Positions 22,562-33,020 of a stretch of 64,000 bases of DNA are shown here, piece after piece; within the stretch, counting starts at the first letter, position 1; each line of letters starts with the position of its first letter. The notes under the pieces are model-generated. The model was not told where the DNA came from. It saw only the letters and a list, made by a program, of their open reading frames with translations, and made no database searches. Origin of the DNA: Clarkia xantiana subsp. parviflora (Eukaryota > Streptophyta > Magnoliopsida > Myrtales > Onagraceae); assembly GCA_036873135.1 (NCBI GenBank), contig JAPTYO010000026.1:3204001-3268000 (forward strand). Reading direction: 5' to 3'. The position numbers were made by a program, and so were the translations under genes.

Positions 22562-23635
22562 GTGGCATGTATCTGTGATAACATTTGGATATTAGAAAGC
22601 TACATTTTGTAAGAGAAAGAATTGCAAATGAGTTTATTAACAATCTACGTCATAATGTTTTGATTACGTAAAAATTTCGGTCTATAAACTAAGTTGTAGG
22701 AGGACGCAATCCTCTGCCAAAACTATGTCGAATGTGGGCCTTACCTCGTCACACAGGTGAGGTCGTCTTGCGGTGGAGGGAAGGCCTCTACTAAGAATGG
22801 CTGGCTAAAATCAGGGGGATAAACCTGATTACGAAGAACGATCATCTAGTGTCGAAGTTACTCGACATGATATTTGTTTTGCAGATCGCCTTGATGAACT
22901 TTGTTCGTCATTAATCCACATTCTGGGCAAAATGAGAATCTGCGATAGCATGATTTGACATGTCCCATTCCTTTGAACTTAAAAGTTTAGGTATGCTATC
23001 GACACGGGGTCACAGCTCGGTTGTGCTCGGAAAGAATCCTCGTGATTCTGGAAGGCGCAAACTTCTTCAACTCGAGCGTGTGATTGATCCCGGGAGCCTT
23101 ATGAAGAGGCACCCAAAGTATCCTCACGGACTCAGAACTGATATCTAAGGTCAAGCTCAATGTTCGCTTCCCGGCGTACGAGCGTAGTGCTGAACAAAAA
23201 TGCCCAGTGACCACGTCTTTGGAAACAGGTTGGGTTTGACTAAGGATATGAGCGATGGGGATGGTCAAGTTCACCTGTAATTCACCAACTATTGTATACA
23301 CTAGGTGGCCACCAACTCTTGTACGGATGCCTTGGAGAAGTGTTCCTATGAGGAAACCAGGCCAAAGGAGAATTATCAATTGACCTAGAATACAGCGGGG
23401 CACTATATAAATGTTGTTTATAACAGGTTGATTGGAGAAAAGGGAATCAACGTTTTGCGGGAGCTACAACACTCCTAACAGATGAGTAGAACGATGCCCG
23501 TCGTGTCCGCCGGTCGCACGGCAACCTCGTATGAACTATTCGGAAGCAAAGTACTATATCGAAGGAGTGAAATGTTGATGCAAATTTGGACGACAATACA
23601 TTAACAGGCACCTTCCCATTCCGGTGAGTGGGAGC
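22562..23635 (+). other. Copia J 3' UTR
   Basis: About 1.07 kb, homologous to the 3' UTRs of K, G and P. It ends in the polypurine tract GGTGAGTGGGAGC before the LTR. No gene seen. Confidence 0.8.
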
Positions 23636-24231
23636 TATAAGAATATGGTGATGGGCATCGTAAATGGAAGCCTATTATATGTATTATACCTAAGTTAATT
23701 GGGTACATGTCACTTTAACACATTGGGCCAGACCCAAATCCCAATTGACATGAGAGGCCCAAAATTAGGCCTCCCTATACTAGTAGGCCGGCCGAAATTA
23801 GTGAGGAAGTAAAGTGGACTTTTGTCCACTTTACTCCTCCTATATATATGGGGAGTTATGGGTTTTATTAGGGTTAATCACAATTCCCTTTAAGTGGTAT
23901 TTTGAGAGAAAACCCTTCCCGCAATAACACCATATTTCGGCCGAACCACTTCTTCACCAAGGGTGTGCCAATTTACCTTCGAGCAAACACTCCAGAGATC
24001 TGTCCCTTGCCAAGAATCGATCAGAGGCTTTGCAGTGAAGAATATACCACGTAGGGCTTCCTTCACAAGAACCTCTATTGGTACCGACCAGAGGATCGTG
24101 AACTCCCTCCTGCAAAGATCTTGGGACTACGGACTATTATTGAGGTATGTGCAAATCTTCCGCTACGTAATTTTACAACTAGCATGTGCCATGATTTAGT
24201 TTCCGTAGTGATTATTCCCCGTAATCTAACA
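23636..24231 (+). repeat. Copia J 3' LTR
   Basis: Begins TATAAGAATATGG (a mutated form of TGTTAGCATATGG) and ends ...GTAATCTAACA. It carries TATATATATGGGG near 23850. Confidence 0.9.
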
Positions 24232-25540
24232 CGTAGCATCTCCCATGTCTTTCATTTCAAATATAGATGCCAACCAGGACTTTGATTCATTCATGAAACT
24301 CACATCGTTCGCAGCAATGAGTATGTCATCCACGTATAACGTTAAGATGACGTATTTAGACGCATAGATCTTTCTATACACGCATGGATCCTCGTGGAGG
24401 TTCACGAATCTGTTTCCACCGATTTCCTCGTGGAATCTGCGGTACCATTGCCGAGACGATTGTTTAAGACCGTAATTGGATCTTTTGATTTTACAAACTT
24501 TTCGTTCGTTACCAAGAGTAATGAAACCTTCCGGTTTCTCCATATAGATCTCTTCCTCAAGGTTTCCGTGGAGGAACGCGGTCTTAACATCCATTTGTTG
24601 CAGCCTTAGATCGAGGCATGCGACCAGGGCTAGGATGACCCTGACTGCGGTGTAACGCACAGTTTGTGAGTATGTTTCATAAAAGTCCACTCCGTGAAAC
24701 TAGGTGTATCCTTTCACAACTAGTCGGGCATCTCCATTAGCAATGAGTTTCAATTTCAGAACCCACTTAGCCCCTATGGCTCTGCGGTTAGCCGATAAAT
24801 CAACTAAAGACAATACCGAATTGGATTTCGTTGAGGCGATCTCTTCCTCCATTTCTTTCCTTCATTTCTTCGCTTGAGGTCCTTTCAAATCATGTTAAAC
24901 CTTCACTGGTTCGTCAACATAAGTTAGAGTGAAAATTTCACCCTTCTCGATGGGATACTTCTTGAGAGAAGTTCGATGCCTTTGACTTCGTCTAGGCTCG
25001 TTAATTCATCTTGAGTTTGAACGTTGCTCCCACTCGAAATAACGCTTCTCATCGGAGCATCACTCCCACTGGGAACAAGGGCAGTGCTAGAACCTTGACC
25101 TACAACTTTTCTTGGACGACCACTCGGTCTCGGGATTTTACCTCGTAGAAGAATTCCTTGATCACTAGGATCTGGTACCAAGTTGATTGATCCACTCCTA
25201 CAATGGGTGGTTGTGGTATTATTGTATTTTCATCCAGCGGTCCGGCTACATGATTATCAGGTTCAACTTGATTCGGACTTGCAGCAACAGTGATTTGTGT
25301 GGTAGGATTGTCTCCTGCCACTGGATTTACTATGAAAATGTCTCTATCTTCATTTACCATGTCATTCACTTGCGTTGCTGCCTCAAATATCCCACTCGAA
25401 GTAAGGGGACCTGACCATCATTGTCATCCCACTCCATTTCGATCAAGACTTCATCTGTTTTGATTTCACCAAGCGTTGGAAATTCGTCCCCAAGGAATGT
25501 AATGTCTCATGTTCGACCACGACACCATTATCCCAATCTA
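24232..25540 (-). pseudogene. Copia K reverse transcriptase and upstream linker
   Basis: The minus strand from 24690 to 24232 is open and encodes the RT core: MDVKTAFLHGNLEEEIYM, YGLKQSSRQWY, then the active site YVDDILIAANDV. It ends at the J LTR after MKDMGDAT. Upstream (24700-25540) lie the rest of RT and the integrase-RT linker (PDPSDQG, PRPSGRPRK), with several stops. RT would copy element RNA into cDNA in virus-like particles. Confidence 0.88.
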
Positions 25541-26411
25541 ATTTTGAACAGGTATCCTCTAAGAGCAGTTGTCATACTCTTGATCTGAATACTTTTTTAA
25601 TGCACAAATTAATGTCGCATGATGATAAGCTTGACCTCGCTATCATTCCTTTTTAGCTTTTATGGCGTTGTGTTTGACTGATTTTATTGGAACATAGTTC
25701 TACATTGATGTGAGTTAACTGCCTTTAATTCCATAGGGAAAATCGCTTGTTGAACACTAACATTATGTTTTCAAACTATGCCTGTTGAAGTGTGTTATCG
25801 ATATGAATGCCTTGCCAGACTTGTCGTTCAAGGCTTTTAATGGGAGAGTCATTTTATCAACATCATCCTTTTCATTTGCTAATTCATCTCAGAGACTTAA
25901 TCCATCTCTGAACTGTGAATTGGGATTTCGCCTTATGCGTCAGTTGATACTTTACAAGTTTGTGGTAGATTTTTAAAGCATACCTCTCTTCGTCGTATAA
26001 GTATTAAATGAGTTATTCCCAAAGGGAGGAAAATGAAAATTCAGCATTCATTCAATAAAACACTTCATCATTAAATTCATACTTTGAAACGATGTGTTCT
26101 GTCTTTCGAGGTACACGCGCGCGTGGCGCTTATTCCAGCTTTAACCCATGGTATAAATCGTTTCGTTTCCAAAATTCAATTTAGTTTAATCCAATCAGTT
26201 TCGCACATGTTCATCATTACAGAATTTATCATATAATGGAGTACTAACAAATAAGAAAGAGTTAAGTCGGTTCGTTCTTAGAATTACGCAATTGATGGAT
26301 ATTAACGGTATTTCGATGTTTCACGATATTAGATAAAGGAGATCATATTCGTTTGATCCGACCAATTGCACTTGGTGGATATTTCGGTTTTGTTTCGTTT
26401 CAGATCGATCC
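25541..26411 (-). other. Non-coding block of Copia K
   Basis: Homologous in reverse to about 19740-20560 of Copia J. No coding capacity recognised. It is joined directly to a partial LTR near 26404-26412, within a short GATC-rich microhomology, so PBS, leader and the LTR end are deleted. Confidence 0.65.
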
Positions 26412-26775
26412 CGGAGTGTTTGCTCAAAGTAAATTGGCACACCCTTGGTGAAGTACAGGTTCGGTCGAAACTAGAATGTGTTAGGGAGGTGGGTTTTCTC
26501 TCAAATTACCACAAAGGAGGAATTATGAATTAACCAAATAAAACCCCTAACACTCCCTGTTTATAGGAGGAGCAAAGTGGACAAAAGTCCAGTTTGCCCA
26601 CTCCTCACTTTCGGCCGCCCTAGTGTATAAGGGAGGCCCAATTTTAGGCCTCTCGTGTCAATTGGGATTTGGGTCTAGCCCAATTTCCCTAATGTGACAT
26701 TTAACCAATTGTTTCAGGTAACATATACATATTTATGGTCTTCCATTTACGGCGCCCAATCACCGTATGCTAACA
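26412..26775 (-). repeat. Copia K 5' LTR, first part only
   Basis: The minus strand starts TGTTAGCATACGGTGATTGG at 26775. It matches 10797 down to about 10425 and then breaks off. The right TSD GATCT follows at 26776-26780. Confidence 0.9.
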
Positions 26776-27058
26776 GATCTTAACAAGATTTGATCTTGAA
26801 ATTTGACAACTAAACCTAATTGGAGGTTTCGGCCGAACCACTTCTAGGTGTGAAAGATGAAATACTTAATTTCTTAGTTAACAAATAACCCTAAAAGTGC
26901 CGAATTTTTCCAGAGAAAATTTAAAATTTAGTTCGGCCGAACACTAGCCTGGGTGAATTAAGTCAAAATTAGGGTTAGGTTAACAAGATAATTGTGGATA
27001 GAGACTATCAATATATCTATCACAGATTTAGGGATGTTGATAATATTGGTATCTATTA

Positions 27059-27473
27059 GAGCATCCACAGTGGTATTACGTAAAGAATACGTAAACGTGG
27101 GTCCTAGATGTTTATTTAAGTAAAGCAACAAAAACTATCTACAGTGGTTTTACATAGCATTCCTTAAAGATGGGACCTACGTAAATTTATGTTTTTACAT
27201 AAAGTATTCCTTAAATTTAAGTAATGAACTATGTATTACGTAACTAATTTTTTATTATAAATTAATTTATTTTATAATTAATGCTAATATCTTATTGGTG
27301 GTTGTTGGAAAATTTAATAATAAAATATATTTAAGGAATATGTTTAAGTAATACGATTGCAGAGAAAATATTTTTTAGGTGTGTCTTAAATTTACGTATT
27401 ACTTAAAGTGTACATAAATGTCTACGTGGCAACTTTAAAGAATACAATTTAGGTAAAACCATTGTGGATGCTC
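27059..27473. mobile_element. Tourist/PIF-Harbinger-like MITE
   Basis: Terminal inverted repeats GAGCATCCACAGTGG (27059-27073) and, at the right end, CCATTGTGGATGCTC (27459-27473), 14 of 15 matching. The flanking TSD is TTA (27056-27058 and 27474-27476). The interior is AT-rich and non-coding. The Copia J leader at about 17270-17300 is the empty site. Confidence 0.88.
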
Positions 27474-27569
27474 TTAGTTACCTAAAGATTGAGAAAATAT
27501 ATTGTTCATAGATTTATATCCTAATATAAAATATTGACGATAAAATATTATATATAAATATATATATCT

Positions 27570-27577
27570 AATGGTGC

Positions 27578-27622
<45 letters not shown>

Positions 27623-27708
27623 GTATGTATATATATTGTTGATTGATTATATATCTCTAAATATAGAATTTTGACAATATATATATATATATATATATAC
27701 TTGTGCCG

Positions 27709-27757
<49 letters not shown>

Positions 27758-27760
27758 AAA
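27570..27760. repeat. TA-dinucleotide microsatellites
   Basis: Several (TA)n runs, the longest near 27580-27612 and 27712-27755. Shorter TA runs occur in the same part of the J leader (17385-17500). Confidence 0.9.
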
Positions 27761-27889
27761 ATATTGGAAATTATTTTATAATTAGTTATTACTTGGTGGA
27801 TAAGTTAAGTTTTCGATGGATCTTAAAACCCTACTTATCCCACAAGTTATAATTCGGGTCATGGGTTATGGAGCGGTCCAATTAAGCAC

Positions 27890-28215
27890 ATATGTGTCGG
27901 GTCAACCAACCCGGAAAATAAAGGGAACCAAACCGGACCGAACGGGTTAACCGAACCGGATCGGATTCCATGGATCTAAACCGGTGCGGGTCAACCAAAC
28001 CGGGTTTTCTCCATCGGTCCGACCCATTAGGGTCGGGACGAACCGGGCAAATAAAATGGGCGGAACCGATCTGGTTTGCGTGAAGAACCGAACCGAATTC
28101 CTATTTTAAACCGAACCGGTCCGGCCGAACCACGTTTAAAACCGAACCGGACCGGACCGGACCGGTTGAATCGAAACTGAACCGATTCGGATTTTACTGA
28201 ACCGAACGAAGGTTT
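27890..28215. repeat. Degenerate CCGAACCGG repeat stretch
   Basis: Short degenerate units such as ACCGAACCGG, GGACCGGACC and AACCGGTT run through about 300 bp of the leader of G. A similar stretch lies in the leader of J at about 17630-17870. Confidence 0.8.
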
Positions 28216-28304
28216 AATAGGATGGTAAGATTTTTAAATCCAAATGTTTTCGAACTTTAAAATTACCTACACACTGCTTATAGGTTTAATACTTGGGGTA
28301 GGGG

Positions 28305-28794
28305 GTAGGGGTCCCATCGCCCGGACCCCTACCCCCGAACGTTATTGCGCCCGGGACTCGCCCTCGTAGGTCATTTACCAACACTTAGCCATATTAAGTT
28401 TATCTATGGTCGAACCGAGGTCGAACGCACCATATTACGGTCAATGACAACTTATATTGCGAAACTGCCATAACCGGACCAGTAAATCACTAGAACCAGG
28501 CCAGTCCAATAGGAACTCTATAAATAGAGATCACATCTCCTCATTTAAGGACAATCCATCACTCTCTCTCTATGCTCATTACCTCTCTCTAAAGCTTATA
28601 CTTACTTAAGTATCGGAGTGGGCTTACTAGGAACCCCCTCACTGGTGTCCATTTGCTGGTATACGAGAAGAAGGAAGCGACGAATGCAAAGATACGGGAA
28701 GAAGAAGCCCACGGAGCAGGAATACTAGAAGGAGAAGCCCAAGAAGCTGGAATACTAAAAGGAGAATCCCACGAAGGAAACTCGTGTGCAAACA
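28305..28794 (+). repeat. Gypsy L 5' LTR (left part missing)
   Basis: Matches 46280-46769. It contains CTATAAATAG near 28517 (TATA) and ends ...CGTGTGCAAACA. Confidence 0.87.
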
Positions 28795-29395
28795 TTGTCG
28801 TCGTCTGATAGATTCGAAAGAAAAGCAAGTAGGCTACTACAAGCAGATGCCCACAGGAGGAGGAGGCAAGCACCTGTAGGGGGAGCAGGTAGGCTCCAGT
28901 GGTAAGCCAACAAGCTACTATTGAAAGAGGACTTGAAGAGGCGAGAAATGAGGAACATCCACTTCCTGAGGAACAACATTCCTCAACAAACGCCCACCCA
29001 GAGCCAACAGTCAACCAGCCACAAACCCACCCGCCCCGACAAGCATAACAAACCCTCAGACATACAAAATCACGCTTGAACTAATGGCAGGCATGGAGGA
29101 GATGCTAGATAGAAGGGAGCGTCTAAGAGAGAACCTATGGCAGGAGCAGCCAAGGTACCAGGTATCACCTCCAAGATCAATATTGGGACACCAACATGCA
29201 TATACACATTCCTACGATCAGCAATACTAATAAAAAGGATACCCTTAGCAGAGGAATGCCAACAACCAGGTAAACAATGCTCTAGGGTATGCTGCACCCT
29301 AGAATTGCCAAGGGTATCCTGGACCCCAGAATGGCCATGGGTATCCTGGACTCCATAATGGCCAAGTGTATGCTGGACCCCAAAATGAAAGGCAA
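28795..29395 (+). other. Gypsy L primer site and gag N-terminal region
   Basis: TTGTCGTCGTCTGATAGATT after the LTR is a mutated form of the TGGCGCCGTCTGTGGGCTTC site in C. The following sequence fits a Pro/Gln-rich gag N-terminus but is broken by frameshifts. Short degenerate GGTATCCTGGACCCC-like repeats lie at 29290-29385. Confidence 0.5.
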
Positions 29396-30490
29396 CAGAA
29401 CATTGCGGCAATGGCCTCACGAATGAGGAAATAGAGAACCTAATAGCAAAGAAGATAAAGGACTCAAAGGGAAGAGCAATGCAAAAGCTAAGGGATAGAG
29501 CCTCACATAATTTTACACAGGAGCTTATCAATGTAATGGTCCCACCGAATGTGAAAGCGCGTCAAATTCATGACTATGTTGGGAAAGGGGATCCAATACA
29601 ACACCTTCAAAAGAATGAATCATCCCTTCTAGGATGAACCGCGATCGAGGATCACTATGCAATGTTATTCCCCTAAACGCTCTCATGGAACAATTCATAC
29701 TGGTTTTTCAGTTTACCCCATGCATCAATTGCCTCATGGGCAGATTTGAAGGACAAGTTCATCCTGCAATACCTGGGGGAGAGACAGCTCCGGAACGGTG
29801 ACTCAGCTTTAGATGATATAAGGCAAGGATATGATGAATCCCTGGCAATCTACTACACAATATTTAACTAAAACATCTCCGACATAGCGACAGAGCTCTC
29901 GGAAGGGGAGTTAGTGAGCGCTTTTTTAAGGAATCTTGGACGCTAAGGGTTACCACTAGCGGAAAATGTGGAGGTACTACCAATTAAATCTCTCGAGGAG
30001 CTGGCAGAAAGAGTCAAGGCGTATATCGATTTGGAGTGTGCGCGATCAAATCGGTAAAAGGGAAATGAAGCCCCTACACTTGACAACAACAAGCCAATAA
30101 AAGGAAAACCGCAACAGCCACAACAGCCGTCTAGAAGGAAAGCATAGACACCGCAAGGAGGAGCTAGGGCCAAAAAGCAAGCAAGAACCCAAGGCATCCA
30201 AAATATTGTTTTCACCCCTCTCACAAGGGAGGCCTCGTCCTGCAGGAGATGAAGAGGCTTAATTTGTTGATTCTTCCAACCGATAAATGGAAGAGAACAG
30301 TTGGAAACAATGTGGAGCAGTGGTACGAATACCACGATGTCAACGGATACCACAAAGACAATTGCTTCCACCTCCAGCGTGACATAGAGAATCTAATCCA
30401 GGAAGGCATGTTGTATAGTTTTGTGAAAGATGAAAGAAAGAGAGAAAGAAGTCCCAGCCAAGGTACACTGGAAAATCAAAAGGAAAGGAA
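29396..30490 (+). pseudogene. gag: Gypsy L gag
   Basis: Frames encode PPNVKARQIHDYVGKGDP, then the retrotransposon gag domain (ASWADLKDKFILQYLGERQL, DESLAIYYTIFN, ELVSAFLRNLG) at about 29560-29945. A basic stretch follows, then a decayed knuckle WYEYHDVNGYHKDNC (30324-30368) whose first Cys is Trp. Several stops interrupt it. It corresponds to 7570-8812 of A, with more of the N-terminus kept. Confidence 0.82.
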
Positions 30491-30493
30491 AAG

Positions 30494-31147
30494 ATGGAGG
30501 ACTTCCTTCCCCCTCCGAAAAGAAAAGGAACCATCAATGTCATCCATGGTGACATGGCAGCGGGGGGAGAGACCTCCAACTCAAGAGAAGTGTATGTGGC
30601 CCAGGTAAACGAAATGCCTCAATTTGGAAAACGCCAAAGGCCAGTCGAGAACATGAAGATAACCTTCTCAGACGAAGACCTAAAGATATGGTATACCCAC
30701 ACATCGATGCCTTGGTTATAACAATGGACATTGCTAGCTACAATGTAAAGAGAATGTTAGTGGACGGGGGCAGCTCCACAGACATTCTTCACATCGATGT
30801 GGTGAAAGCGATAGGGAGGACAAAACGGGACCTCAGGCCCGTGAACTTCCCTCTGGTGAGCTTTGCAGGGGCAACCACATTTCCTCTCGGGATTCTAACC
30901 CTTCCCGTAACTTTTGGTGAAGGATGGACTCAAGTCCAGCTGAAAGTAACCTTTTTTGGTGGTAGAGGAGCTAGGGGCATATAATGGGATACAAGGTCGC
31001 ACGAACATCAACCCAAATCGCATAGTTCCGTCAACCATCCATCAAAATATGAAATTCCCAACACCAAATGGCATAGGAGAAGTAATGGGGGACCAAGCAG
31101 CTTCAAGAAAATGCTACCTAAATGCCATGAGGAGAAGGGCACATTAA
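30494..31147 (+). pseudogene. Gypsy L retropepsin-like protease
   Basis: Overlapping frames encode VIHGDMAAGG, then IDALVITMDIASYNVKRML with the aspartic core LVDGGSSTDIL (about 30757-30790), LVSFAGAT, and the ELGAYNGIQGRT block (30965-31000). Block order is as in A and F. Frameshifts at about 30690 and 30955 break it. Confidence 0.85.
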
Positions 31148-31390
31148 GGGTTACCCATTGCCTTCGTAGAAACATCAAGGGGAAGTACGAATGGAGGAGT
31201 CAAGCAAGGATGGAAGATATTGCTGGGAATGGTGAAGGGGGTGGTAAGCCACCTCCTGCACGCTACAAAGGATATCTTCTAGAAGAGTAAGCGGTTGGAG
31301 CCTCAAGAACAAGTTGCTGAAAAGGAATAAGGGAAAGCAAATGAAAAAAGCAAGAGAAGGAAGAGAGGAAGAATACATGAGCATTAATGC
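31148..31390 (+). other. Spacer between protease and gag2 (Gypsy L)
   Basis: Lys/Glu-rich coding potential broken by stops. It probably represents the decayed protease-gag2 junction. Confidence 0.4.
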
Positions 31391-31915
31391 TTGGATGGTA
31401 TCCAGCAAAAGGGAGATGAGTTGATAAGGAGCTACTTTGTAAGGCTAGCAACAACAGCAGCGGACCTCAACATTAACAGGATCGAGTTCGTGAGAGCCTT
31501 TTTTAGGCACCTAAGGAGGGACGCTGAAGAATACTTTGGAGGAGATATGGGCATCGCCAACATAACCTCAGTAGAAGAATTCAGCCAAAGGCTGTTGCAA
31601 GTAATGCAAAGAGAAGAAGAAGATGAGAGAAGCTACTACAGGCTCAATGATGGACGAACAGTCCACTTCACACCGCTCAGAAGCGATATTGAGGAGCTGT
31701 ACAATAGGGTTCTCTACGACAGAATTCCGCCACCTCTGAAATCATCAAGGGCCTTCATAGGAACAAAAGTGGAGGGGTGGTGCAAATATCACAAGACTTG
31801 GGGGCATAGCACAAACAAGTGCCTAGCCCATAGGTTGGAGTTCGAAGTAGAAATCCATGTTGGACATCTCCAGGAGGAGATTGCAACCGAGGAGCTAGAG
31901 TTCCAACCCACCTAG
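31391..31915 (+). CDS. Second gag-like domain (gag2) of Gypsy L
   Basis: About 174 codons, uninterrupted, from a non-ATG upstream limit. The N-terminal half resembles a capsid C-terminal part (DELIRSYFVRLATTAADLNI, VRAFFRHLRRDAEEYFGG). Then come a Glu-rich segment, PLRSDIEELYNRV and a CX2HX4HX4C knuckle CKYHKTWGHSTNKC (about 31782-31823). It is homologous to 6562-7032 in A. It is the best preserved sense frame in L, so it may have been under selection longer than gag and protease. A nucleic-acid-binding or particle role is inferred. Confidence 0.7.
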   Translation: MDGIQQKGDELIRSYFVRLATTAADLNINRIEFVRAFFRHLRRDAEEYFGGDMGIANITSVEEFSQRLLQVMQREEEDERSYYRLNDGRTVHFTPLRSDIEELYNRVLYDRIPPPLKSSRAFIGTKVEGWCKYHKTWGHSTNKCLAHRLEFEVEIHVGHLQEEIATEELEFQPT

Positions 31916-32085
31916 AGTGGACACTATCTGTTTTATCTTTATTTCATGTTTTAGCATAAAAGTACTTGAAGGAGATCTACAGACTCCATTTAAAATTACC
32001 TTTTGTAAAGAATTGGAAGCATGACTAAATGAATAAGCTGCTTTTTTAGAAAACATGAGTAAAGAAGAAGAACACCACCACTCAT
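31916..32085 (+). other. Downstream spacer (Gypsy L)
   Basis: Non-coding sequence between the gag2 stop and the tandem array. Confidence 0.4.
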
Positions 32086-32765
32086 GAAAGGGAAGGTGTC
32101 ATCTCCAAACGAAAAGGGGAAGATCCATATGGACAACCCTCTCAAAATGAGAGAGAAAGATCCATAAGGACAAACCTTACAACAAAAAATGGGAAGATCT
32201 ATAAGGACAACCCTTCCAGTTGAAAATGGGAAGATCCATAAGGACAACCTTTCCAACCAAAAAGGGGAAGATCCATAAGGATAGCCCTCTCATATGAAGA
32301 GGGGAAGATCCATAAGGACGACCCTTCAAACCGGAAAGGGAAATATCCATAAGGACAACCCTCTCATATGAAGAGGGGAAGATCCATAAGGAGAACCCTC
32401 TCATATGAAGATGAGAAGATCCATAAGGACAACCCTTCCAACCGAAAAGGGGAAGATCCATAAGGACAACCCTTCCAACCGAAAATGGGAAGATCCATAA
32501 GGACAACCCTTCAAACCGAAAAGGGGAAGATCAATAAGGACCACCCTTCCAACCGAAAAGTGGAAGATCCTTAAGGACAACCCTTCCAACCGAAAAGGGG
32601 AAGATCCATAAGGACAACCCTTCCAACTGAAAAAGAGAATATCCATAAGGACAACCCTTCAACCCGAAAATGGGAAGATCCATAAGGACAAACCTTGCAA
32701 CCAAAAAAGGAAATCCGCAAGGATAAGCCTTCCAAAGAAAAGGAGGCATAAGACCCACATGGCCA
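32086..32765. repeat. 37-bp tandem array of Gypsy L
   Basis: About 17 units of 35-37 bp built on GATCCATAAGGACAACCCTT, followed by CCAACCGAAAAGGGGAA. Unit variants (AACCCTCTCATATGAAGAGG) are interspersed. It lies between the convergent sense and antisense coding units. Long open frames across it are artefacts of repetition. Confidence 0.93.
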
Positions 32766-33020
32766 CCCTGACAATATAAAGGAAAGGGACGTAAGCCTTA
32801 CAACCATAAGCAACCCAACCTTCAATAAGAGTAAATAAAACTCGTCGGGTCTTCTCACAAGCAAAAATAAAAAGGAACGTAAGCCCTAAAATATATAGGT
32901 CATCCTAACAAAGCATCATACTGATAACAAAAGGTGTGCTAAAAAAAGACCAAGCCGTCCACACATTCAAAAGCTTCAGGGAGAAGAGAACGACGACAAA
33001 GGAAAGTAAAACTCGAGTAT
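32766..33020 (-). other. 3' UTR-like region of the antisense gene (Gypsy L)
   Basis: AT-rich sequence after the antisense stop. No gene. Confidence 0.45.

Larger units (their letters stand above)
16181..24231 (+). mobile_element. Copia J: plus-strand copia inserted in Copia K
   Basis: LTRs at 16181-16769 (5', lacking about its first 20 bp) and 23636-24231. The internal region has PBS, leader, a non-coding block, then broken pol (RT, RNase H) and 3' UTR. The left boundary was lost in a deletion that also removed about 0.5 kb of Copia K. CGTAG occurs beside both ends, but the left copy is also native RNase H sequence, so the TSD is unproven. Confidence 0.87.
10200..26775 (-). mobile_element. 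Copia K: minus-strand Ty1/copia element with two inner insertions
   Basis: TSD GATCT is at 10195-10199 and 26776-26780. Joining the flanks gives a leader matching that of Copia J. K has a complete 3' LTR (10200-10797), 3' UTR, RNase H pieces (11935-12137 and 16079-16180), RT (24232 onward), a non-coding block, and only the first part of its 5' LTR (26412-26775). It is interrupted by a hAT element and by Copia J. About 0.5 kb of pol between RT and RNase H is missing at the left edge of J. Confidence 0.9.
26776..28304 (+). other. Copia G leader, continued
   Basis: Resumes after Copia K and aligns with the leader of J (from about 16983). It contains a MITE, TA microsatellites and a GAACCGG-rich stretch, described separately. 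It breaks at about 28290-28305 where Gypsy L starts. No gene. Confidence 0.8.

Noticed and set aside
16174..24236. CGTAG beside both ends of Copia J as a TSD
   Set aside because: The left CGTAG is part of the normal RNase H sequence and is separated from the LTR remnant by two bases, and the LTR start is deleted, so the match may be chance.
32086..32765. Several 75-110-codon open frames on the minus strand
   Set aside because: They run through a 37-bp tandem array, and the repeated peptide (PYGSS, LWIFPF) only mirrors the repeat.
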